Assembly (NCBI GenBank): GCA_019633425.1
Contig: WSUB01000010.1
Location: 124,001-188,000 of the forward strand
DNA from: Tulasnella sp. 424
Taxonomy: Eukaryota; Basidiomycota; Agaricomycetes; Cantharellales; Tulasnellaceae
Reading direction: 5' to 3'
Length of the DNA stretch: 64,000 bases
The notes under the pieces are model-generated. The model made no database searches. It was not told the origin of the DNA and saw only the letters and a list, made by a program, of their open reading frames with translations. Positions 33,690 through 44,646 of the stretch are shown here, piece after piece. Each line of letters begins with the position of its first letter. Within the stretch, counting starts at the first letter, position 1. The position numbers and the translations under genes are program-made.

Positions 33690-33916
33690 CAGAGTGATAG
33701 GCGGTTGAACCCCGAGTTACCTTGAGTAGAACAAACCGTGAGACCACAACCTAAGTTTTGGTTTTGGTCCGGTCCATATTGCACCTAACGCCTCAACCAT
33801 CGACTTCGACTTACAGACGCGAGTCTCATCCTTCGGCCATCGTTGCCCACTCCGTCATCGATACCCAACCCTCGACTATCGCTACTCGTACGCTTTGCGA
33901 TTCTTCGGTGACTTCC
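33690..33916. promoter_or_regulatory. Divergent promoter between TBCE and HIBCH
   Basis: The two start codons lie 227 bp apart, pointing outwards, so this short stretch must hold both promoters. No TATA box was seen on either side. Confidence 0.45.
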
Positions 33917-36247
33917 ATGATTCCCCGAAATCTCAGAACCATGCCATCAAGGTCCCTAGCGGCATCGCCTCGTGTAAACGGCACTCCGCAGCTGCGTTTA
34001 TCTGCCTTGGTCCGGCAAATGGCATCATCTTCAGCCTCTTCATCCCAAAGCAAGCAGGAAACTTTGCCGGGGAAACTTAGCTCCCAGAACGAAAACGCGG
34101 TAGGTTCAACAATAACTGGCGCGCACAGAACTTACACGCCCAAACAAAAAATACGCGTGTCGCACTGGATTCGGCCGCTCAACTCTCGATAAGATCCAGC
34201 TTCGCTGAACTCCCTTCCCTTTTAATCTTAGGCCCCGCCGGTCCTGTTCCGGTCAGAACTCAACACGAGAACGTACGTGCTGAACCGCCCTAAGCAACTC
34301 AATGCATTAGATCAGTCCATGCTCGAGCTTCTCAAATCTAAGATCGAGGTCCGAATTCTCAGCCACAATTATTTTACTTCCGGCAACCTAGCTGATGTCA
34401 CAACGTGTCCGCTTCCTTCTATAGGAGTGGGAGCAATCACCTCGCTGCCATGTCATCATAGGTACCGGCAATGGGCGAGCCTTCTGCGCTGGTGAGGCCC
34501 GAAGCGGGTGGATTGATTATCCTGATTGCACATCGCTGACTGATGTCCCTTGCGCAAACCACGTAGGTGGAGATGTAAAGAGTGAGTCGATGACTGCGTG
34601 CCCAGATACCGGAAGCCGTCGGATAGGATATTAATCAAGGGGGCCGATCCCTCCACCTCCAGCTATAGTTGAGAATCTCCAGAAAGGCAACCCTGAAACT
34701 GGAATCAAGTTCTTTCAAGAAGAGTGAGTTCCAACGGCCTTTGTGCCCCTATGACCATTGCTTTCGGCGGGCGCTGATATCAATTCGCTGACCGTGAAAG
34801 ATTTGAACTGGATTACGCATTGGCACGGTTGAAGACGCCGTACATCGCTATTCTAGATGGTGTGACAAGTGAGTCGAGAGTTTCCATAGCCTCTCAAGTG
34901 AGACTAGTGACCTGACCCACAATTCCGCAGTGGGAGGCGGTGTAGGCCTGTCGATCAACGCAATGTTCCGAGTGGCAACTGAAAATACGGTCTTCGCGAT
35001 GCCCGAAACGAAAATTGGGTACAGCGTCAGTGACAGATCCTCTCTCACAGAAATATACTGAATCTAATCAGCTGACTTGCATCCATTAAATGCCTCTAGC
35101 CCGACGTCGGTGCCAGCTTCTTCTTGCCCCGATTAGATGGTGCGCTCGGTACCTACCTCGGATTAACGGGCGAAACCCTTCGTGGACGGGAAGTTTTGTG
35201 AGTCACGTTACGCACGTCACGCCGGGCGGCCTCCTTCTAACGGACGATATTGCCGCTGCTTCTTCCCCTGAAACACACCTCTGGTCTTCGACGCATTGCG
35301 CTTGGGCGGTCAATAGCGAATCGGGCATCGCCACCCACTACGTCGCTTCCCACCGCCTTCCCGCTTTGCTGGAACGACTGAATAATCTCGATAAACCGAC
35401 CCCCGAAATGATAAACGACGCTCTCGAAGAATTCCATTCTGAGAGGCTTTCAGACGAACCACGGTCGACAGTCGCGGGATCGCGGAGAAAGGCCGTCGAT
35501 ATGACCTTTTCAGGCAGCTCAGTCGAAGACATCATGAGAGCGCTGACTGAACTGGCCAATCAACACGGCCATCCCGAATCTGGTTGGGCCAAGGAGACGC
35601 TGGAAACCTTGGAGTTGCGCAGTCCGACAAGTCTACTTGTCGCGTTTGAGGCTCTGCGCGAAGGCAGGCAGCAAACTCTTGGCCAAGCTCTGTCCACTGA
35701 ACTTGGCATCGCCACGGCCTATTGCGTAAGTTCTGTCTCCCACTAAACTTATCTAACCGATGTGCCCGGTGCATGTGACTATAGGGCTGATCTTGCTTCC
35801 TGCCTATTTCAGACCGGCGCAAGTCCAGACTTTGTAACGGGGGTTAAGGCACTCTTGATTGACAAAGCGCAGGGTCGCCCGGCATGGGCACCGAACAAGA
35901 TCGAGGGCCTGTCCCCATCCAAGGTCCTGTCCAACTTTTTCAGCCGTGACTCGCCGTTCTTGCGCAAAGTTCCCAAAGCCTCGTTCACGGAGCCGGAGAG
36001 CTTGTCGTTCCCAACGGATCCGATGAAGTTCTCATTACCTTCCGAGGAGGAGATCGGCCGACTAGTTCGAGGGGAACATCCTTCGAGCGCTTCGACTGCG
36101 TTCTCCCTGGAAGAGCTCTTGCAGAAGGCACAGGAGCTTTGGGGGAAGCAGGGCGCAGAAGCCAAGGTCAAGGATATCGTGTCTAGACGCTGCGAAGTCG
36201 TACCACAGTCGGGGATGCAGGAAGCCCATGTACGTTGGATCCACTGA
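33917..36247 (+). CDS. 3-hydroxyisobutyryl-CoA hydrolase (HIBCH type), mitochondrial
   Basis: Crotonase-fold hydrolase of valine breakdown. Its fungal relatives (Ehd3) also co-purify with the mitochondrial small ribosomal subunit. The chosen start gives an Arg/Ser-rich presequence ([20 protein letters not shown]). Next are [20 protein letters not shown] and [16 protein letters not shown], the oxyanion-hole region [12 protein letters not shown], and [20 protein letters not shown] with [20 protein letters not shown], which carries the family's Glu and Asp. The C-terminal half includes [34 protein letters not shown] and an end in RRCEVV with VRWIH. About nine exons; stop TGA at 36245-36247. An upstream in-frame ATG at 33758 would add an unlikely extension. 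Confidence 0.88.
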
Positions 36248-38896
36248 TGGACCACCCGGATATTCATTTGTACGCCAGCCACTTTGACTTCCCTCTGTTG
36301 CAAATGCGGAATCGGAATCCCCCCGTCTTTACGTTGGGTGCGTGGCTTTTTGTGTATCCCTCAAAGAAGCGGTCTCGTCGCGATCAATGCATTGGCCTTC
36401 AGAGAGGGGGACCCGGGTAAAGTCAATAGAAGGATCCGTGGTAAGGGTCGCATGGGTTCTACATGCACCTGAAGGGATTAGCAAGCTTTGGCCTCGGTGC
36501 AGTAAGTTTGGGCATCGATTATGGTACAGAGATCTCGCCCCTTTGCTGTCCGGCTACCAGTGCACGCTGGCCTCGGCGCTAACATCAGCAGAAATAGCTC
36601 GTTTCGGCCTGCGTGCTATTCCCGGGATGCAATAACCGTGTGTCGTCGCATTTGGGCAGCTCGGCTCGGATATCTGGAAGAAAACCGAAATAGCTCGCTT
36701 CTCTCCCCCATACCATCGTGGTGCAGTGACATATCGCTTTCACGTTGCCCGATTGCCCATGCAGTAAAGGGCGCTTATGATGGGGAATGGATAATGCGAT
36801 CCCGGGAGGACTCGTGCCCGGTGAGCCTGAGTGCGTGCCCGAATGATCTGCCTCACTGCGGCGTGGGCTCTTGTCTCTCCTCGGGCAATTCAAGCAACGA
36901 GGGCACAGGCTCGTAAGACGTATTATCAATTGTTCAGTCTTTTCTTCATCAGTAATGGAACACAAGTGACTCCAAGATCCGTCTACTACGTGTCTTCTTA
37001 AGAAACAGAAACTTGTTCACACACGGGCGAGTGCTCGTGGATGGGTTGAGACGAAACATGGAGACGAATGTCCCCAGGAGGCGGGACGTACCTGACCGTG
37101 AGCTGACACGAATTTGATTTTGTCAGGCTCGGAGAGTTCGTGGAGGGGGGATGCACTAGCGTCAGATGGGGTGTGTGTATCGATAGGAATCGAGCGTGAT
37201 AGTGGTTCGAGAAGGCTGTGGACACCAAGTTTAGAAGAAGCTAGGGGAGTTTATTTTGGTAATAAAAGTTACCATCTGGGATGGGGGGGCCGGAGACCGT
37301 TAGGGCAATGCCCCTGCGTAGACCGATGCTGACAGTGGTGGGAATAAATTGCGTAGAATTAAAATATGACATAGGATCGGACAAGTAATGACGCTACAGG
37401 GGCTGAGAAAAGGTGCATCGCCTTTGATTAACGCAAAGAGATCTAATCGTAGCGGACCTCGTGTGTAGCCATTCATCAATCAAAACAAAAACTGCGGCTT
37501 CTAAGCCCATTTGAGCATCAAAGTGTCGTCGTACGGGAGCCGCCGAACATCGAGGCGAGACGTAAAGGCGATTGTTCTACGCTAAGAATTCCTTGTCGAT
37601 GAGTGGCTGAATTGGAGGTTGATTTTTTGGGGGAATGGAAGGCTCAGTTCTTTGGGGTTCGAAAGAATGATTGATGGACCACGGGACGTGCCAGAGAGGT
37701 CGTGGTTATCAGCCACGTCCCACGAGCTCGAAGGACAGCAGAAATGTCGTATTGTTATCTTAATGAGTTGTGCAACAAAGAGGGTTTGAACTACGTAACA
37801 TTCAAAAGCGAGTGTGTGCGAGTGAGGTGAGATATGGACGGCCGTACGAGCCGAGAGTGCGATGTCGAGGCCTGGCAACCGTCGGAAGTCGCCATCCATG
37901 ATGCCGAGAGGTCGTGAGGACTGCGGATGCTAAGAAGAGAAAGCAAAAATGCGAAGCGAAAGGGAAGGAAAAAGAGGGACTTCATGGCAGGCCGTAAGTG
38001 GTGATCACGAGCTGAGATGGAGTGTATAGGTGGGATGAGCGCGAGAGACAGGGAAAGGAAAAGGAAGACGAGTCATTGGGTTCGATTCGAATTTGACAGA
38101 GGAGGGGTTGAATCGGTAGTACGGCTCGTTTCTTGCCCAGTTGCCACGATTGGCAACACCATGCCATATGAGAGGCTTTTCTTTTCCCTTTGGCCTTCTG
38201 AATGTACTTGGGCGCGCACGCGCGAGAAAGACCACAAACATCTCTACAAAGAAAGAGAAAGAAAATAGGAGCTTCCCTTTCCACCCATGCTCTTTTTCAC
38301 CGAGATGAGTGACGACAAGGGAAAGAAAAGCGCGCGCATGTGCTTATGTCAGCTTACGAGGGCGTTTGAATATGGACTGAGCAAAAGAGGATGGGACGGA
38401 GGAGCCTGAGCAGAGTGCAGAGGGGCAAAGCGGGTAAGCTTCAGGGCTTCATGGAGGGTTGAAGTTCCGGGAACTTGGGCGGAGTGTGTTGTGAAGATGG
38501 GGAGGGGACCTGCACCGTCTCCCTTGCTTGCAGCTTTCCCCACGAATCCTGGCAAACCCGAAAGAGCGGTTCGCGAGTGTCACACCTCACGAACACCCGG
38601 TGTACCGCATTTTTGTGTTACCTGTACACTGGATTTATTTTTATTTAATATTTATTTATTTTCGCTTTTCTTTTTTTTCTTTTTGGGCTTACACCTTGGA
38701 TGCAAAGCTCTCTTTTTTTCTCCAAGAGAGAAAACGCAGCCCGAATTTTCACAAAACACTCACTCACAGACATCATCATACTCGTCTGTACTATAAGACC
38801 GCCAGCAATCCCAAAGGCCCATCTCCCCCTCCTCATCCAGTCCAACACCCAGTCCCCTCCTCCTTCTTCCCTGTCCTCACATAGCCGCGTTTTCCC
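36248..38896. other. 2.65-kb gene-poor stretch upstream of the IDO gene
   Basis: No conserved gene recognised. A minus-strand frame at 37791-37985 begins with a signal-peptide-like stretch (MKSLFFLPFRFAFLLSLLS), but it arises from a purine-rich tract and has no supported continuation. From about 38630 the plus strand is T/AT-rich and then C/T-rich, consistent with the promoter and leader of the downstream gene. A TATAAG lies near 38792. Confidence 0.4.
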
Positions 38897-40651
38897 ATGT
38901 CGCTCTCCTACTACCAAGCCCTCCTCCAACTCTGGGTCCTCTCATCGCTACGGACGCTCTTCACATACGTCCACCGACTATACAGCCTCGCCGCTTCGTC
39001 AACCCCGACCCAAACCCCACCCCCGCTACGATGGGAACCCGAACCAGATGCACCCATCGACACAGAGAAGCCTGTAAGTCTAACGGTTTCTTTCACTCAG
39101 ACGCGTCGCGTTCTTGCTTGACTGACATCGCCTCTCCGTGCTATACAGTACAACCATGACCGCTACCTTGACGCAGAGACCGGCGCGTTCCCGAGCAAGC
39201 CTTTGCCGCATCTGCCTCAACCATTCTACGTCTTCGAAGAGATCCTCGCGCTTGTCAACGGACCGCTCCCGGCGTTGAGTCTTGGAGAGGACAAATCTGA
39301 GGAGGCTATTTCGCGTCGCCCCTTCGGTGAGAAGTGGAGAGCTAAAGTTCGGGCCGTGAGTAATTTGCACTTTGTCTGGGCCTGGTTCCTCCTTCGCCGT
39401 CAGCAACGACGACGAAACGAGAACCCTCTCCCTTGCGGAGCAGTACGGCCGCCGCTGTCTTGGAACTCAATGCTGACCTGTCTTTGTTCGTTCAGCAACC
39501 TACACTCGACCTCTCACCCCTCAAGGACGACATCCCCACTCTGCAACGCGCTCACGCTGTCCTGGCTTGGCTCGTCCACTTCTACGTCCATTCCACTCCT
39601 CCGCCGCCAAACAAGGAAATCGTCGTTCCTGCCTCTATCGCCCGTCCTCTCGTCCGTGAGTGAAAATTAAAAATCTCTAATCTGCGGAATCAAAGTTCAG
39701 CGGCGCTAATAATGTTTTGGTTCCACCTGATATTCAGAGGTCTCTCAATGGCTCAAGATTGCTCCCGTTCTCACCTACGCCGATACCGTCCTGTGGAACT
39801 TTGAACTCGAGGACGAAGAGAAGCCTTTTACCGCCAACAACATGACGTTCACGACCCTCTTCAACATGAGCAACGAAGCCAGCCGCGACGAGAGCGAGTT
39901 CTACCGCTGCTGTGCCTGGATCGAGCAACGCGGGTTCGACTGCACCAAGCTCATCACCAGCCTCGTCGAAGACCTCGAGTGCCCTCCTCTTTCCAACGAC
40001 TTGGACAAGGCCGATTATCACGAGCTCATCGCCGACCATCTCAGGGGTTTGGCTCCAGTCGTTCACGATCTGACAGACATCCTCATGTCCGTCAAGAACT
40101 CGTGTCGTCCCAACGCCTTCTATTCATCGATAAGGCCGTGGTACCGAGGGAGCGATACCGAGGGAGAAGGCCTTCGCTGGGTTTACGAGGGAGTGGAGGA
40201 TTGCGGATCGTTGGAGCTTAGCGGTCCTTCAGCTGGTCAAACGTCAACCTTCCACGTCCTCGACGCACTTCTTGGTGTCCAGCACAACGACAAGAGCCGG
40301 CCGTTTATGGAACGCATGTTGCAGTACATGCCCTCGGAGCAGCGTGCCCTTCTTCGTCACTTGCAGCACACTTCCCATTACATCCGCGAGCTTGTCGCCG
40401 AATCTGACCAAGTTCGAGCGGGTTACAACGCGGTTTTGGACGCCATGGCCAAGTTCAGGACGGATCACTTGCAAGTTGCGGTTCGTTACGTCGTCAGCCC
40501 CAAGGACAAGTGCCCCATTACGGGTCTCAGCGGTGCCATGTCACAAGGAGGATGCCCAGCTCAACAACGCAAGTCTCGTGGCACGGGCGGCAACGAACTT
40601 TCCACTATGCTCAAAGGCAGCCGTGATTCGACAAGGAGTATGAGAGTGTAA
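38897..40651 (+). CDS. Indoleamine 2,3-dioxygenase (IDO family)
   Basis: Heme dioxygenase that opens the indole ring of tryptophan to give N-formylkynurenine, feeding kynurenine/NAD synthesis. Family blocks appear in order: LQRAHAVLAWLVHFYVHS, VPASIARPLV, APVLTYADTVLWN, HLRGLAPVVHDLTDILMSVK, SIRPWYRG, VYEGVEDCGSLELSGPSAGQ, FHVLDALLGVQHND, MLQYMPSEQRALLRHL, then MAKFRTDHLQVAVRYV with the heme-ligand His, and near the end RGTGGNELSTMLKGSRDSTR. The N-terminal exon has a hydrophobic start (MSLSYYQALLQLWVLSSLRT). Four exons, with introns near 39075, 39357 and 39660. The stop is at 40649-40651. Fungi often carry several IDO paralogues of differing activity, so the physiological role is uncertain. 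Confidence 0.9.
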
Positions 40652-41938
40652 TTTGATATACTCGCTTTTTCTTCTTCTTCTCTTTTCTTCTCTTTTCGTT
40701 CTTCGCCTTCGTCGCCACCTCTTCTCTTTCTTGGTTTTGCCACACCAGCCCTTTGTTCGTCGCCTCTTTTTGCCAACGCTTTCACCATCTCGCCCCTCTT
40801 GTTTATTTTCGGATTCCTTTTTTTTCCTACCTCCCTTTCCTCGCTGTGTAGCCCTGCCGTCCTTGAACATTCCTCTGACCTCTCTGCTGTTTGTTATCGA
40901 ACTGTCTCTCGTCCCGCCGCTTTTTTTCTTACTTTCTTCGTTTCTACATTACACTCGTCAGTTACTACTACTACACTGTGCTATCAAGTCCTGTCTGTTG
41001 TTCGCCCAGTTATACAAAGAAAGAAATCTACAGTCTGTTATCACATCCGTGCGTGGCCTTGGAGACAGTGCGCAGCTTGAAGGGTCGGGGGGGATTGAAA
41101 AAATGAAATCAGACCTGGCTTGTTTTGACACTGCGCGGGGGGTGCGGGTCATAGAGCGGAAGCAAAATTTCTCGATTGAGGTACTGAATTGGGGGCGGTG
41201 AAAGGGAGGTGAAAAACTACTAGGTATAATGGGGTCCATTAAACACGACACGACTTCTTTTGTGTGCAGTGGAGCCACTTGACACCATTTAGCGACCACG
41301 ACGCACTTTCCCCCCCTTCAATGAATTCAATTACGCTTGTTGCCGTTACACAATTTTTTTTTCTTTGGTTTTTGTTTCTTCTTACGAACATTCGGGCGTT
41401 ACGTGCCGCCCATCTGGCAACCATCAGAGCGCTCCGTGCCCACGTTTCGGATTTCATCACGGGGGTTGGGTGGAAAGAAGCGGAAGAGACGAAGTCCCGG
41501 ACTTGGGATGGGGGCGGATGGGATGATATGAAGGGGGGGCGAAAATGTCTAATGACATGCCTTTGAGCTCCGCATCCCGAAAACTCCGAAGGCACAGCAG
41601 GCTCGGCTTAGAACGAATCCCATCCATTAGAGCTGCGGAGTTTCTTTTACAAAAAAAGACTTGTGACCCCAATCGTCACGTCTAGTAAACATGAGACATG
41701 CCAATGAATCCAAACCAAATGAAGATACCACTCCGACAAACGAATTCGGCGCGCGGGCACGGCAAAGGCGCCTTTGGGACCGCAACGGGACCCACCGAAA
41801 AGAAGCAGAAAAGCAGGGCAGGGGCTCGAGGGGGTTGCTGCGACACCCGACCGGCTTCAAAGTGGAGGGCGCGGGCGCCCCCTCGTTTCCCGAAGCGTCC
41901 AAAAGAGGTAAATCGATTTGTCGTGAGGGGAGGAGGGC

Positions 41939-41952
41939 AAAAAAAAAAAAAA
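41939..41952. repeat. A14 homopolymer
   Basis: A run of 14 A residues inside a purine-rich block, followed by GAGAGAG. Length calls in such runs are often unreliable. Confidence 0.85.
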
Positions 41953-42279
41953 GAGAGAGCTCCTGTTTGTGTAAAAGACCTCTCTCTTTTTTTCGTTGTC
42001 TTCCGGAAGTGGGCAAAGGGTCGTGAACTGTTTCCGTCCCATCCAGTAACACGCACAACATCTCAGCTCAGGCCTCTGAAGAGAGGGGGAATGATGGATA
42101 ACGAGGGAGGGGGGATTTCCCTCTCTCCCTTGACGTTGATAGTCCTGACGATGAGGGATGACAGCCTGCAGGGTCAGAAGAAGAGGGGTGTATCAGGGCG
42201 AAGCATGGCCCATTCCCTCGCATGCTTTAGGGTTTGCGTTTCGTCACCACCAATTCCGAAATCTCTTCGTCCGCTTCTT

Positions 42280-42291
42280 CCCCCCCCCCCC
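42280..42291. repeat. C12 homopolymer
   Basis: A run of 12 C residues in a CT-rich stretch of the convergent intergenic region. Confidence 0.85.
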
Positions 42292-44646
42292 TCCTCCCAC
42301 TAGCCAAAAGAACCTTACAGCCAAACGTATAATCCGGGGGAGGAAGGGGATCCGTTTGGCCGCAATGCGGGAAAGCGTTGTAAGCGAGGTCTCACCCTCT
42401 CCTGAGAGTGTAAATGGACATCATCCTCGGACTGGAAGGGATATCTTGGTCTGACAGTGGACGACGGAGTTTCCACCAAAGTCATGTCCATGTGTTGATC
42501 AACAACGTCGCGTGACGATAAGTGAGCACATGTGCATCCGAGGCCAGAGTACCGTCGTTTCGTTTCTTTTGATTGAGAGAGAGTCAGCACACTGGCCGTC
42601 ATCATGACGGTTTTGTCCCCATCCCCATTGAAGGTCCGCTTCCCGTTTTTGCTTGCCTTCATTCCGCGAAGAGCAATATCGGCCCGTTTCAGTGGGGCGA
42701 GTCGCTGTCTCGGGAAGGTTCTTGTTCAAGATTTCCCTCCGCACCCTGCCTGCTATCTTCCCCCAAGGAGTCCATCACGATAGAAGAAAATTTCTGCCAA
42801 GCTCGACGATAGAAACGGACCTCGCGAAGGCAAGCTTTTTGCCGCTTTCGAAAGAAAATAAACTGGGGCCGAGGAGCTTGTACAATTGTGCCTTCTCCCG
42901 GGCCCGATACCTTGTACTTTATTCACCAAAGGCCGTTCCTTCCCGTCCACAGAAACCAACTTTTCCTAATGTCGCATATCGTCCGAAAGTAAGTGGCCAC
43001 TCCGAGAGTTCTACCGAGCGGAAAGTCCCGCTCGCCGAGCCGAGCCACAAAAACAAAAATAAATCAAATATACGTTTTTGATGGGCCCATTGAAAAAAAG
43101 AGATTGGAGATCCCCTCACTAGCGATCGATCCCAAGCGTGACAATTTTCTCTTTGTGAGGAGCTGGGAACCACTATTCGGTGCTCAACCCAAACGACCGG
43201 AGCCATCGGTCCGTCAGAAGCAAGAGCGTCCCCTCGGCACACCACGACACGCGGGGGTTGGGTTGGAATGCTTATTTACTTTAAATCTGAGCGGACCCTT
43301 TTTACCTTTTTATTTATTTTATGAATTCATCAAGACACGCGCGAAGAGCTTTTTTTTCGATCGAATCTTTCATCATGTCACATTCGCGTACACACACACA
43401 AAGGCATACTGCCATCTTCCCTCGTGTGGCGTTCCTGAGACTTTTTGCCTCTCTTCGGTCCCATCGCCAACGTTTTCCATACCTGTAAAATTGTGCTGCC
43501 GCCGCCACCTCCCCCCTGCCCAACTTTCAATTATGACGCGCGTGGAGGTCTCGTAAAATTATCTGCCTTCTCGTTATTTGGGGGAGGCTAAGCGCAGTTC
43601 CCCCCTTCCTTCGAAACCCGCACTTCGGCCGACTCCTAAATTGTTCTACCCTCTTCCTTCCTGACTAGAGCGGTGCGTGAAGGCGCGGGCATTTGGAGCG
43701 GAGATAGCTGTTTCTGGAATTAAAAAAGAATAGAAATGATGATAAATGAACTGAGCCACTTAGATACGTTCACATTCTGTTGTAAATGGCACCGCAAGGT
43801 ATCTGCCACACATTCCAGAAAGAAGAAAACAACCGTGATATTCAACCTCGTCTGAAGAAATATGGCGGAGGACGCCCGTTTCCGAGGCCGGGTGGCAGGG
43901 AAGGCCCAAAAAGAGAGCGTCTCCAGGATCGGCGTCAAAGAAAAAGAGAAGAAACACGCGTAGTCACAGCCTTCCTAATCACAGAACTTCTTCTCTTACC
44001 GGGGTAGGAAGCCCTGCTCCCAACCCCAAACTCGTTTTCCGAGACTATTCTGCTGCTCGTCGCGGAAGGACTCGAAAATGTCAGGTCAGCGCGAGGACTT
44101 TGGCCTGATGCAAACAGTGCTCCACTAACAGAAGAGGCCCACACATGCTGTAAGCCCACCGTTCGAACAATGCATGGCAGGGTTCTTACAGTAAAGGCCA
44201 GCAAAATTACTTTCATGCTTTCGGAGCGGAGCCCAAGATTCAACGGAACGAAATCGCCGCCCTAAACGTTGAAAAAATCGAGCCGGGAACGCTCTGCAAC
44301 ACTGCCTCAATCGCAAAGACTTTTTCTGACCCTGATTGACGTCATACCAATGCGGGGGCGGCAGGCAGAGCGCGTTAGCACGATCAAGAGGGTTACTCAC
44401 CCGCTGTAGGCTTCTTCTCCGAAGCTGCGACCCTCCGGCAGTCAAAGATCAATGGTACAGAACTTGATGTCATTCGAGGTACCTCTCCTTCATGCATCGG
44501 AGGCCGGGAGCCCACTCGGAAGCCGCAGCCGGACCACGAGTCCGAAAAAAAAAGAGGGTACCCAAACACATTCATAACAGCAAAGCTGATAGAGTTCTAC
44601 ACTGCATGACGGTAAGAACCGAACCAACAGAACCCCCCCAGACACG

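Larger units (their letters stand above)
40652..44646. other. 4-kb convergent intergenic region, no supported gene
   Basis: It lies between the 3' ends of IDO and RPA1. The sequence is patchy: T/C-rich after IDO (40655-41000), with homopolymer runs (A14 at 41939-41952, C12 at 42280-42291), purine-rich blocks and many short frames on both strands. The longest (plus 41698-42303, 201 codons) is low-complexity. No domain, RNA gene or terminal repeat was recognised. Confidence 0.45.

Noticed and set aside
37791..37985. Minus-strand ORF starting like a signal peptide
   Set aside because: The hydrophobic start comes from a purine-rich tract read on the other strand. No plausible continuation or splice was found.
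41698..42303. 201-codon plus-strand frame in the convergent gap
   Set aside because: Low-complexity Lys/Pro/Arg-rich frame running through homopolymer tracts, with no domain.
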